Positions 42,416 to 51,878 of a stretch of DNA of 64,000 nucleotides are shown in pieces (the first letter of the stretch is position 1; each line of letters starts with the position of its first letter). The notes beneath the pieces are model-generated. The model was not told where the DNA came from. It did not search any database and saw only the letters and a program-made list of their open reading frames with translations. Origin of the DNA: Epithemia pelagica (lineage: Eukaryota; Bacillariophyta; Bacillariophyceae; Surirellales; Surirellaceae). The translations under genes and the position numbers were made by a program. The stretch lies in contig OX337237.1 of assembly GCA_946965045.2 (NCBI GenBank), forward strand, positions 1,054,001 through 1,118,000. The letters are read 5' to 3'.

Positions 42416-45151
42416 ATGACTGTTTCGAACAATCCTTTCTTTGAGGATTCTGATGGTGCTCTCTTTTCGGACTCGGATCCTCCGATTCGCGCGAATACTT
42501 CCTCTACTACCGCCGGGACAGGAGTTGCTAAGAAACGCAGTCCCGTTGTTTCTCGACCATCTCAAGAGGATTCTCACCATGGTGTTTCTGAGCCTACGAT
42601 GATTGATTTGAGTACAGGTGTGACTGGTGATGATCGTGAAGTAACTCGTGGAGTTACGAAGTTGACTTCAGCGACTGGCGGGATTCCGTTTGATGCTGGT
42701 GGTACCGTGGTAGAGGACTCTCCTTCCAATGCTCCCCCACCCCCCTTTCGTCGCTCGGATTTGTTCAAAGGAACCTTCCCGATTTCCTCTTCGGAGAAAG
42801 CACGCCTTCGTTCCTGTCGTCCGGTTGATTGGTCAGATGCTTTCTGTTCCGACTTTCATTTGTTGATTGATGGCGACCCCAAGATTTGGTTGGAGATTTG
42901 CAAGAAGTTTAATGGAGTTATCAACCTGGATGACCTCCAGCACTTCATTTCTTGTGACTTGAACGGGATGCCTTTGATGTTTATCGGAGTCGATCATGAC
43001 AAGAAGTTGCGGCTTTTTCATAATGTTATGATCGCCCCTGACACTGGTTCGATTATCAACCCGACTCCTTCTTTTATCTGCTTGACACAGATGGGCTTCG
43101 ACAGTCCTCCCATGGCTTTGGTCTCGGATAAACTACACTCCCTATTGATCAGCTCAGAATATGAGGGAATCCCTTCCGTTCCCACCATTGTTGCCGAGTG
43201 TGTTTCGGACTTGCTTTTGGAGGGTCAGGAATCTAATCAGTCCCGTCCGATTGATGTGTTACCTGATTTTCGTTTGGATGCCTTGAAGTTTTCGAATCTT
43301 ACAGTTCCCGAAGCTTCCCAAGACGAGAATGAGAATGGTGGTGATGCGGTCCTTCCCCAAGATCCAACGGTTTTCGAACACATGGGACTGTTTCCGATTC
43401 ATCCCGCTATTGCTGGTGAATTGTTGAAGCTGTTCTCCCGATTTGGTTTTGGTTCTGAAAAATGTTCTCCCCCAGCAATCGCAGCTCTTATCTTTCGATT
43501 CCTTGTCAAACGTTGGGCTCGTTCGATTGGTCGAAACGAGTTTGGAAAAGCTAAAACGGTTGATCTATCTCATCCCGTCTTTTCTGGGATCATGCCTTTG
43601 TTTCGATTCCTTTGGGTGGCCACCAAGAAACCAGGAAACTTAGACCCCGTGGTCTTTGATGTACCTTCGAAATTTGAAGCTGCTTCCAAAATGGTCCGCC
43701 GTCGTGTTGCACAAGCATTCCCAGATCTGAATTCTCCCGATCGAGTTGCTCGAGCTCGTCAACACAACCAAGCTTTACCACCAACCCCTAACCCAAACCC
43801 GGCTGTTCCTCCAACGGGCTTACCCCCTCCGACCTTTGCTGGTGGAATCTCTCCAGAGACTTTATTGATGACAGAGCACCTGTCGGATAAACTTTCTGAA
43901 GCCTTTCTCCGTCACTCCACTCGCTTATCCAAGGACAAAGAGGACGAGAAGAAAGATATTTTCAAGAACGCGATCCACCTCAAGAATGGAATCTTATTTG
44001 GCCAAGTCAACGAGAACAGTACCACCCTTCCGACAGCCCCAACGGATTTGGCTCTGGAGATCTTTCGACAAAAGAGTACCCATACTCTTCATTCATTGAT
44101 ACACGCTCGAGTGTTCCGCAAGTCTCAGAATGCATGCTACACTCTGTTTAGCCAGTGTGGGGTATTGCAGAAGTATGGCCTCCGTTGGAAGGGGGACGAC
44201 CACCCCAGTGGTCTCTCCCCTTTCTCTTTCGACCCTTACAACAACAGCGGTCCTGACTCCAACTTATCACTCGATAGTGATATCCAGCAGCATATCTACG
44301 AATGCTCGCTTCGCCAAGACAATGGACTGTCCACGAAGGACATGCGAGACATCTTTACCAATGAGAAGTTGTTTTGTCCGTTGACGTGCGACAAGTATCT
44401 TCTCCAGCTCCGCTCCTATTACTTGTTTGCAGTAGCCGTCTGGGGAAGTTCGTCCTTCATAGTGGGCCAGATCCACAAGATGGTGGAGCACCATATTACG
44501 AACCGTCGACTTTATCGCAATAGTCAGAACTACGACAATAAGTTCTTGACACAAGTTCTCTTTTGGCTTGATGACGCTGTCCAGCGTTATATTGAAGATG
44601 TGCTTGAGCCGGCGGAGTGCATTGAAGATATTACGTTTGATTCTCTTGAATACCATACGAATCAATTGTGTTACAAGATTGTATCTCGCGAGTCGGTTTG
44701 TCGCATGTTGCCTCGATTCTTCCTTGCAGCCTTGAATGCAAAGAGCAACAAAGTTACCCCGAATTCTTCTACCAACTCAGGACTGTTGGGGTCTTCAGCA
44801 AATTCTGGAAGCAACGATTCGAAGAAACGAGGAAACAATGATGCTTCCAATGGTGGTTCTGCCGATAACACTCAGAAGCGCGTCAAGTTTGATTCGCCGA
44901 AAGAATGGTGTCTCCCAGCTCGCATGAAATACTCGAAGATTTTCGTTCGATCAGTTTTGGAGAAGATGCCCACGATTGAGATTGATGGCGAAGCGAAACC
45001 TTTTTGTAATCGTTTGTTGGCCCTTAAATCTTGTCGTAACGGGGACAAGTGTTACTTTGTACACGCCGATCCTCGCGATCATGGCAAGGGCGATGAAGTG
45101 ACAGCGTTCTTCAAGAAAGTTTATGCCGAAGCGAAAAAACAAAACACCTGA
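42416..45151 (+). CDS. gag: Retrotransposon gag-like protein with CCCH zinc finger
   Basis: A 911-aa open frame starting 11 bases after repeat A1. The N-terminal 130 residues are disordered and acidic; the middle (residues about 135-720) is globular, with a long variable Pro-rich linker around residues 455-480. The C-terminus holds a classic C-x8-C-x5-C-x3-H finger: FCNRLLALKSCRNGDKCYFVH at about residues 866-886, fitting RNA or nucleic-acid binding. It lies in the position of gag in DIRS/Ngaro elements. The frame stops at TGA (45149-45151), but the next codons continue in the same frame into pol, so this stop may be suppressed to make a gag-pol product. The finger class replaces the CCHC knuckle of retroviruses and Ty3-like elements. 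Confidence 0.75.
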   Translation: MTVSNNPFFEDSDGALFSDSDPPIRANTSSTTAGTGVAKKRSPVVSRPSQEDSHHGVSEPTMIDLSTGVTGDDREVTRGVTKLTSATGGIPFDAGGTVVEDSPSNAPPPPFRRSDLFKGTFPISSSEKARLRSCRPVDWSDAFCSDFHLLIDGDPKIWLEICKKFNGVINLDDLQHFISCDLNGMPLMFIGVDHDKKLRLFHNVMIAPDTGSIINPTPSFICLTQMGFDSPPMALVSDKLHSLLISSEYEGIPSVPTIVAECVSDLLLEGQESNQSRPIDVLPDFRLDALKFSNLTVPEASQDENENGGDAVLPQDPTVFEHMGLFPIHPAIAGELLKLFSRFGFGSEKCSPPAIAALIFRFLVKRWARSIGRNEFGKAKTVDLSHPVFSGIMPLFRFLWVATKKPGNLDPVVFDVPSKFEAASKMVRRRVAQAFPDLNSPDRVARARQHNQALPPTPNPNPAVPPTGLPPPTFAGGISPETLLMTEHLSDKLSEAFLRHSTRLSKDKEDEKKDIFKNAIHLKNGILFGQVNENSTTLPTAPTDLALEIFRQKSTHTLHSLIHARVFRKSQNACYTLFSQCGVLQKYGLRWKGDDHPSGLSPFSFDPYNNSGPDSNLSLDSDIQQHIYECSLRQDNGLSTKDMRDIFTNEKLFCPLTCDKYLLQLRSYYLFAVAVWGSSSFIVGQIHKMVEHHITNRRLYRNSQNYDNKFLTQVLFWLDDAVQRYIEDVLEPAECIEDITFDSLEYHTNQLCYKIVSRESVCRMLPRFFLAALNAKSNKVTPNSSTNSGLLGSSANSGSNDSKKRGNNDASNGGSADNTQKRVKFDSPKEWCLPARMKYSKIFVRSVLEKMPTIEIDGEAKPFCNRLLALKSCRNGDKCYFVHADPRDHGKGDEVTAFFKKVYAEAKKQNT

Positions 45152-47757
45152 CGGTGCCTCGGGTTGATTGATGAATCAGATAGCTCCTGTATTTTCAGTG
45201 CTTTAAGTTTCACCTATCCGTCTTCTTTCAACCCACCAGCTGTAGGTCCTTCCCGAGTACAGTCGGCCGACCTGACCTCCGAACCTCCAAGACCCAGTCT
45301 CGAGTTACCTCCTATAGTAGGAGTTCCACTTCCCAAAACTCCGACTCCCATGTTCCCCCTTCGATTCTCAGATGAACCAAGACTGTCGATCGAAGATGTG
45401 ACATCCGCCATTGAAACTGTACCTCCTTCAGAGTCACTTGTTCTCGAAAACCGCAAGCGATCCAACTCTGTCCAGTTTTCGGATGAAGTTCAATGCCAAG
45501 AGTTCTTCAAGGTAGATCCGGCAGTACGAGTTTCGATGACACCAAGACCACAAGATACTTCGGAAGTGACGGTTCGTTCAGTTTTACAATCGTCGTCGAT
45601 TCCCTCACAAGATACAGGTGATACCGATGTGATGGAAGGTGAATCCTTAGCGATTGACCCATCAATCAGTCATGACAACCAAGCATTAATCTCAGCAGTC
45701 GCACGAGCGTCAAACGCTGAGAATGCACGCCAGTCGATCCTCGATGATATCTCGACTCCCACACAAAACCCCATTGGCAATCCAAGGGCGTTTGGAGCCC
45801 CATCTCCCAACATTTCCTCTGATCAATCCGGCCGAGCACTGAGTAGAAACCTTGATCGGCTCCAAACTGAAATCAGAACAGGTGAACAGATGTTAGGTGA
45901 GTCCCATGCTCCATCCCCGTCGTCGTCTAGTGCCATTGATGTGGAAGCGAATGAGTTGGCTGAACAGCCGGCATTCCTTCCAAATGATCCGTCGCAAATA
46001 TTCAAGAGGAAAATTCCGCGACCTCCTCTCCAACCTCCCTCCTTGACACACCAACTAGATACAATAGTTGCGATTAGCCAGAGGAAGGTCCCAACTCCGA
46101 AACCGTCTCCATTTGCACATGCAGCAAATGCTGATGCGGCCAACCAAAACTCCCAGTTGATTGCCAAGTTTGACTTTGATTTACAAAGTCTCTTTGATGC
46201 GTTCCCAAACTCCACCATTAGTCCGGGCTCAGAGTTCCGCCAAATTGAAGACATCGAAAAGCTGTTGGGGACACATCCGTTCTGGCCCAAGATTCAAGAG
46301 ATTTTGACGAAGGGTGCGAGTTACACTTTCAAGAACCTTCCTTCGGACACCGACCGCAAGCAAGAGAATGACGCAATCCTTGATTACGGTAATCATGCTT
46401 CTGCCCGTAAAAAACCAGAGGCACTTCGAAAAGTAATGGCGAAGGACGCGAAGTACGGGTATGCCTTTCCCGTTACATTCGATTGCGCGAGACAGCTGAA
46501 GCATGGACGAGCTGGACCACTTGGAGTCGCTCAACATGCAGGGATCGACGAGAAAGGAGAGATCATTCTCAAGGACCGACTGGCGCACGATCAGACTTTC
46601 TCCATGGGCCATGCACCGTCACTCAACAGGTTGGTTGATGAGTCAGTGTTGATTGATTTAGTCTATGGCTGGTGCATTGACAGATTGATACACCAGCTCG
46701 TTGCAATCCGACAGAAACACCCATCGGAACGGATATTGATTTGCAAGTTTGATTGGGGTGCGGCGTATCGACGGATTAACGGAGATGGAATCCTCACCGC
46801 AATGGTGTCAGCTTCAACTTGCTGACTTGCCGTCGCCCCGACCACATATTCATTGCAGATTCTTGTCCCTATGGCATGGGAGGTTTCTCCGTGAAGACGG
46901 GCAAGGCCTGGCGGTGTGAGTTGGACCCCGATATATACGCGTTGGCGGCAACAGCCGAAGAAATGAAGGAGGATGAAGTCTTTGGTCGCCCCGACCACCA
47001 CCTGTCCAACAACCTGTACGAATTTATTTGTCAGGTAGTAACCGTGTGGATTGCTTGTATGGATGGTTCTATCCAAGAAGAAGACAGCATCTTGAGCCTG
47101 TCGGACAGCAGTTCAGCGACAGGATGGCTCCATCGATCCTCCTTCGGCGTCCAAAAATTAAACCATCAACGAGTCTCGGAAAAACTTACCCTCCTGGCAA
47201 TCAACAACAACTTTGCACTCCATCCAGAGCACATACCTGGGCGAATTAACCACGTGACCGATATGTTGTCACGATCGTTTGATTGTTGCGACGAACTCAC
47301 GAAAAAGATTTTGTCTTTATACCCTACCCAGGTACCAGCCAATTTCAAGATTTGCCAACTCCCAAGCGAAATTGTATCATGGCTCTTCTCGGTCGCGACG
47401 CTGCGGCCAGAGTCTTCTTCGGTAAAGTCGAATCCTCCCACGAGGATCTCGACAGAACATGGCGAAGATGGCTCCTCCACCTTGAGCTCTTCAACCTCAC
47501 CGACGATCCCTTTTTGGACGGCATCGCGTCCATTCGGCACCGATCACAGGTCGTCTGCACGTTCATGCAACGACTCCATGACGGAGCTTTCAGCCGAGGG
47601 GTTGAGAAAAATCTACGAGCGGGCACTGTCGAGAAGGCCGTTGGCCACCTGGCATCGAAGTTCAGGAATCACGACAGGGCGAGCCCATGCCATGTCCCGG
47701 GGAGCAACCGCCTCCACCCACTTGTTGAATCGCTCAAACGAGCCTGGAAACACTTAG
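45152..47757 (+). pseudogene. pol: pol: reverse transcriptase (core deleted) and RNase H
   Basis: In frame with gag directly after its TGA. About 370 residues of Pro/Ser-rich linker lead to the RT domain: RKVMAKDAKYGYAFPVTFDC, LAHDQTFSMG and ILICKFDWGAAYRRINGDG, where FDWGAAYRRI is RT motif A with its catalytic Asp. Near 46800 the sequence jumps and the frame changes: motifs B to E, including the YxDD region, are missing. RNase H follows in another frame from about 46825: HIFIADSCPYGMGGFSVKTG, NLYEFICQVVTVWIA, SLSDSSSATGWLH and EHIPGRINHVTDMLSR supply the D-E-D-D residues. The order RT-RH-YR fits DIRS-class elements. The deletion means no active RT can be made from this copy. The exact breakpoint needs an intact relative. 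Confidence 0.8.
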
Positions 47758-48700
47758 ATCCAGAAGAGAAAAGACAAAAAGCGGTGACACCAAAACATCT
47801 TCGTCACACGTTGAGAGAGTATACAAAAAGGGATAGCGATGGACGAAAACCCAGGGACCTTACCTCGTTCAAAGCATGAAACGCTGAATTGGCTTGTGCG
47901 GCTTACTTCACCGCATGCCGAAGTTGCGAGTATTCCACGGTGAAACAACGTGGAAAGACTCGACTGCTGACGATTGGAAACATCGTCTTTAAACGCAACG
48001 ACGAGTTACGTTCCCCAATCGAACCCAACCATCACGACTTCCACACACAAGCCTTCTTCGTCTGCGTAACGTTCGTCTCACAGAAGAACGGAGAAAAATA
48101 CCAAACAAGAACCCAGAGCCGCACCGAGGATCACCTGCTCTGCCCAGTTCGATTGTGGGGCCGCATCATCCGTCGGATTCTCTTTTACCGACCGGACGCT
48201 CCAGCCGACACTCCGGTATATTGTTGGTTTGATCCGCTCGTCCATGCCGCAGGGAAAACGCCCAAACCAAGATTCAGCCGGGCAGAAGATACAATCAAGA
48301 TCCTTCGCGAGTCATGCATTACTGGTGGCGGACTAGCAAGATTCGGATACCGGCCTCTGGATATTGGAACGCACTCCCTTCGATCCGGAGCAGCGATGGC
48401 GCTATTCCTTGCCAAGACGTCCGTGCTCAAATCATGATCTTGGGTCGGTGGTCCTCAGCGGCGTTCTTGCGATATATACGCCCACAAGTCATGGAATGGA
48501 CGGCTGGTTTATCGACCAGCATGCTTCAGAACCCAGACTTTCGCCACGTCGACCCGTCGTCACGAACAGAAATCACAATGGGAGACGTCGACGCCCTTCA
48601 ATCGAACTTGGAGGCGGCCATCGAATCTCCAGAAGAAATCACCTTCAATGGCTCCGTGGAATTTGCCGACTTCACATCCCAACTCAACCTGGAGTTCTAA
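47379..48700 (+). pseudogene. Tyrosine recombinase of the retrotransposon, broken
   Basis: Starts at ATG 47379, overlapping the RNase H frame. MALLGRDAAARVFFGKVESS begins an N-terminal core-binding domain. A TGA at 47877-47879 interrupts the frame, which continues as NAELACAAYFTACRSCEYS; the R of ACRSCEY is the first catalytic Arg. The box GTHSLRSGAAMALFL supplies His-x-x-Arg. Near 48420 a frameshift is needed to reach MILGRWSSAAFLRYIRPQVM, with the late Trp and the Tyr nucleophile in LRYI. All elements of an R-H-R-W-Y recombinase are therefore present but split across three pieces. Such enzymes integrate the circular cDNA in DIRS and Ngaro elements. Confidence 0.82.
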
Positions 48701-48758
48701 GGCCATCGCAATGGCGACTGAGTGGGATCTTTGATGTCAAATCCTTCGTTCAATGGTG

Positions 48759-48898
48759 TTGGGAGCCATCTTTGGTTCCGGGGCCTTTACGGCACACGCG
48801 TCTACTCCTAGCGTGACTACTGACAACTATGGTGAGACCTGCACGAGGACGGAGCGCCACGATAGCTGCAGGATGTGGTCGCTGGGTCATCCCCTCGT
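48759..48898 (+). repeat. Split direct repeat B1
   Basis: About 140 bp, from TTGGGAGCCATCTTTGGTTC to CATCCCCTCGT. Its first 45 bp recur at 49162-49206 and its last 89 bp (48810-48898) at 53595-53683. It abuts A2 directly. Confidence 0.92.
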
Positions 48899-49145
48899 TG
48901 TCTGTCGTGCGTACGTCGTGACGCGGCAGGAATTCGGGAGCAGATGTTCGGACACTCGTGGACGAGCACGCGCGCAGCGCGCACGCGGCCACGGCCAGCG
49001 CGCACCTTTGGTTGGAGCTAGAGAATCGAAACATCGGCGTCAGAGTCGAGCTCACAAATCTTGGGATCAGTGAGCAGAGACTTCGAATTCTGCCATCTCA
49101 AGTGGAGGACTCACGTTAGTCAGTAGCATAAGAGATTCAAAAACT
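48898..49145 (+). repeat. Split direct repeat A2
   Basis: 248 bp copy of A1, ending in ATTCAAAAACT. It is followed by 16 unmatched bases and then B2. Confidence 0.93.
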
Positions 49146-49161
49146 AGCCCCATACCCGCCC

Positions 49162-49206
49162 TTGGGAGCCATCTTTGGTTCCGGGGCCTTTACGGCACAC
49201 GCGTCT
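49162..49206 (+). repeat. B2, left fragment
   Basis: The first 45 bp of repeat B, ending GGCACACGCGTCT. The continuation is displaced to 53595 by the nested insertion. Confidence 0.88.
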
Positions 49207-49898
49207 CCCCCCGACTTTGGGGGGGGCCCAGGCAGGCGAAGGGGGAAAGGGAAGGGGAAAGGAAGGACTTGCCATAGGATGAGGGATTCCACTTCCTAAC
49301 GGGAAACCGATATAACCGTCGCCAATTTTTAGTCTTGGTATATCTTGAGTACACTAATTTCTATAGTGATCATTTTTCGTGGAGGGAGTTAAATGAGGAA
49401 TGACAAATCCCCCGCGGCTGTGGGACTGGGCATAATTCGAACTTTCTAACTACCCAATCAAATCTTGCCATAAAAAAATGAGCGACAGAAACAGACAGAT
49501 CCTCAGTACCAAGCTTTCTACACAGGAATCACGTATGTACATGGCTACGTGAAATTTGTACCGGAAAATCGCTTGATTCTCAGTATAACACAAACAGTAG
49601 TACCAAAGACCGTGGACATCTCACCATCCACATTTCATTCCTCATAATTGGTAACAAAAACCAGTGATTACACCGAAGACACAACACCATCATCACTCCA
49701 TCCGTTCCCACCACCATAGCGTTCCCACCACCATAGCGTTGCCATTGCGTTGTCATACCGTTGTCATCATCACCAACAACAACAACAAGCCGAAAGCCAC
49801 AGCGGCACAGAAAGTAAGTGTTTCCCTCGCCGATGGATGTGATGACAACAGTAACTAACCTTTGCTTTCTTCCATGTTTACAGGAAAAGTGGAGTGCA

Positions 49899-50092
49899 GT
49901 AAGGCCGTTCCCAAAACGGACCCGAAACCAAATCGAAAAGTAAGGCCGTTCCCAAAACGGACCCGAAACCAAATCGACAAGTAAGGCCGTTCCCAAAACG
50001 GACCCGAAACCAAATCGAACAGTAAGGCCGTTCCCAAAACGGACCCGAATTCATTCTTTCAGTAAGGCCGTTTTAACGGACCCGAAACCAAA
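49899..50092. repeat. 41-bp tandem array, five units
   Basis: Units start at 49899, 49940, 49981, 50022 and 50062 with period 41, 41, 41, 40. Core: GTAAGGCCGTTCCCAAAACG, GACCCGAAACCAAATCG. Each unit begins with a splice-donor-like GTAAGG and contains CCGTT/AACGG as a small stem. The last two units are degenerate. The array ends 16 bases before the ATG of the 428-aa ORF. Confidence 0.95.
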
Positions 50093-50107
50093 GTCCGGCC
50101 ATTAACC

Positions 50108-51394
50108 ATGGCCCGGGACCGTCGACCCAAGGCGCCTCCAAAGGCGGCCTCAACAACATCCACGGCAGCAACCGCTGCTGTGAAATCTGAATCTCGTCCC
50201 AAAAAACGGGAACAAGAGGACGATGACAACTTTTCGATCTCGACTCCTATCCCGAAAAAGAAATCCAGGACGAAAGCGCCTGTGGATTCGGAGGAGGAAG
50301 AGGAGAACGAATCCGATGATGAAAACTCAGTCGTACCAATCGACAAACCTCCCAAAAAGAAGGGGGACTCCTCAAAAACGGCCGCCTTGAAAAAGGATGA
50401 GTCGGATGAAGAGGAAGACGACGACGAAGTCGAAGATGACTGTCCTATATTCGAGGACAAGACTCTCGCTTTGTCCAACTACCTCCCCCGCCATCGGACC
50501 AAAGTCAATAATTTTATGAACGAAAACGTTACGGCTTCCGCGGCGATCGCATTGGCAAATGCCATTGACGAGAATGTATGGTTCCCGCTGGGTCAAACGA
50601 CTCCTGGCGCGGATCTATACGGGTTCAGCCTGATTGCTCAGGCCAACAAGGTGCCGTTGAAAGAAGACGAGACGCTAGCAATGGCTATGAACAACCGCAT
50701 TACGTCGTTGATCAAGCCTTTGTACAATTTTCAGAAAATCGAAGAAGCCAAGTTTAACTTGAGCGATTACAGCATCCCCACTCCAGTGGTGGTTGTCTTC
50801 CCGAGCAAAGGCGATGCCAAATACAAAGGCTTTGCTGTTTGTGGATCATGGATCTACGTTGCCAAAGAGAAGTACACGATGGAAGCAACCCAGCAGAACT
50901 TTTTGAATCTGGGTTACATGGAAATCGTGAACGAGAAAGGCGATCGTGTTCGTCACAAACACAGCCGATCCAAATTGGAAGAGACGACAAGGCGCCTCGA
51001 ACAGGCTGTCACGAGTCTAGAGAACAGTGTCTTGGACATCAACACTGCCCATTTGGAATCGAGCATCAAAACGGAAGACACCACTCGGCGCCTCGAAGAG
51101 GCTGTCGCTGGATTGGTGTCGAGTACGAGCTCGATCTTAGAGAAGCTTGAACAAGGGACAAACAAGCCCTCCGGTTCATCTGAAGCTACTCTTGCCGAGT
51201 CTCCCGACTCCAAGGGAAAGGTTGGACCTCCTCCGGAAGCAGAAGGACCGGAACAGACCGACGAGGATATGATTCCTACCATTCCTTCTCCAGCACCGGA
51301 AGCGGAAGCGAAATCGACCCCTCCCAAACCCACGGTTATCAACATCAGCCGAGGTGAAGTTGTTCTACAGAAGGGACAAATGCTCCGTGTCTGA
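50108..51394 (+). CDS. Nested-element ORF A: acidic/basic N-terminus and coiled coil, unknown
   Basis: A 428-aa single exon from ACCATGG at 50108, right after the tandem array. Residues 1-120 are strongly charged and disordered, with NLS-like PKKKSRTK and PPKKKGDSS and Glu/Asp runs. Residues about 125-280 look folded (NYLPRHRTKVNNFMNENVTA, GADLYGFSLIAQANKVPL, YSIPTPVVVVFPSKGDAKYK, GFAVCGSWIYVAKEKY). Residues about 290-350 contain two copies of a heptad unit, EETTRRLEQAVTSLENSV and EDTTRRLEEAVAGLVSST, likely a coiled coil for oligomerisation. The tail is Pro/Glu rich. It could be a capsid-like or DNA-packaging protein, but no family is recognised. It converges with ORF B. Confidence 0.65.
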   Translation: MARDRRPKAPPKAASTTSTAATAAVKSESRPKKREQEDDDNFSISTPIPKKKSRTKAPVDSEEEEENESDDENSVVPIDKPPKKKGDSSKTAALKKDESDEEEDDDEVEDDCPIFEDKTLALSNYLPRHRTKVNNFMNENVTASAAIALANAIDENVWFPLGQTTPGADLYGFSLIAQANKVPLKEDETLAMAMNNRITSLIKPLYNFQKIEEAKFNLSDYSIPTPVVVVFPSKGDAKYKGFAVCGSWIYVAKEKYTMEATQQNFLNLGYMEIVNEKGDRVRHKHSRSKLEETTRRLEQAVTSLENSVLDINTAHLESSIKTEDTTRRLEEAVAGLVSSTSSILEKLEQGTNKPSGSSEATLAESPDSKGKVGPPPEAEGPEQTDEDMIPTIPSPAPEAEAKSTPPKPTVINISRGEVVLQKGQMLRV

Positions 51395-51784
51395 AAGGGC
51401 ATCAGGCATTTTGCCATTGTCCCCAACAAGGACTATGTCACAAAACTCCTACAAAAAGAAGAACAACGACGCAGGGAAATGGCAAACGCCGCCCTCAACC
51501 CGAATTCACACCATGTCCATGCGTCTCGCCGTTGAAGAACGACGAAAAACCCTATCCTACTCCAATTTGTTATTGGAGTGGTATTTGTCATGCCACTCTA
51601 CAAATGGGGAAGAACATACGAATGGGGTAAACCTACTACTTGGAATTACTCTGTAAATCCTCGATACTAATATTGCTGTTTCAACACAGTCGATATCTCT
51701 GATAGGACTTGAAATTTTTCACGTGCTTATTATATTACTGACGATGGAAACTAAAGAAGACTCTGACGAAGTGTTGATTTAGAG

Positions 51785-51878
51785 GGGCCATGTAATCACA
51801 TGGACTCCGATGAAGAAGGCAGGGCCACGTTCTCTCGTGGACTCTGAACGAAGAAGGGCCATGTACTTACATGGACTC
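51785..51878. repeat. Three covarying hairpins
   Basis: Three copies of GGGCCAYG....CRTGGACTC at 51785-51807, 51822-51844 and 51856-51878. Stems read CCATGT/ACATGG, CCACG/CGTGG and CCATGTA/TACATGG (the last with alternative pairing), so the second differs on both sides and keeps pairing. They lie between the stops of ORFs A and B, and the third covers the ORF B stop codon. Confidence 0.85.

Noticed and set aside
49899-50092. Regular 41-bp repeats that could be taken for a CRISPR array
   Set aside because: Units are contiguous without unique spacers, there are no cas genes, and the surroundings are eukaryotic with spliceosomal introns. It is a tandem array.
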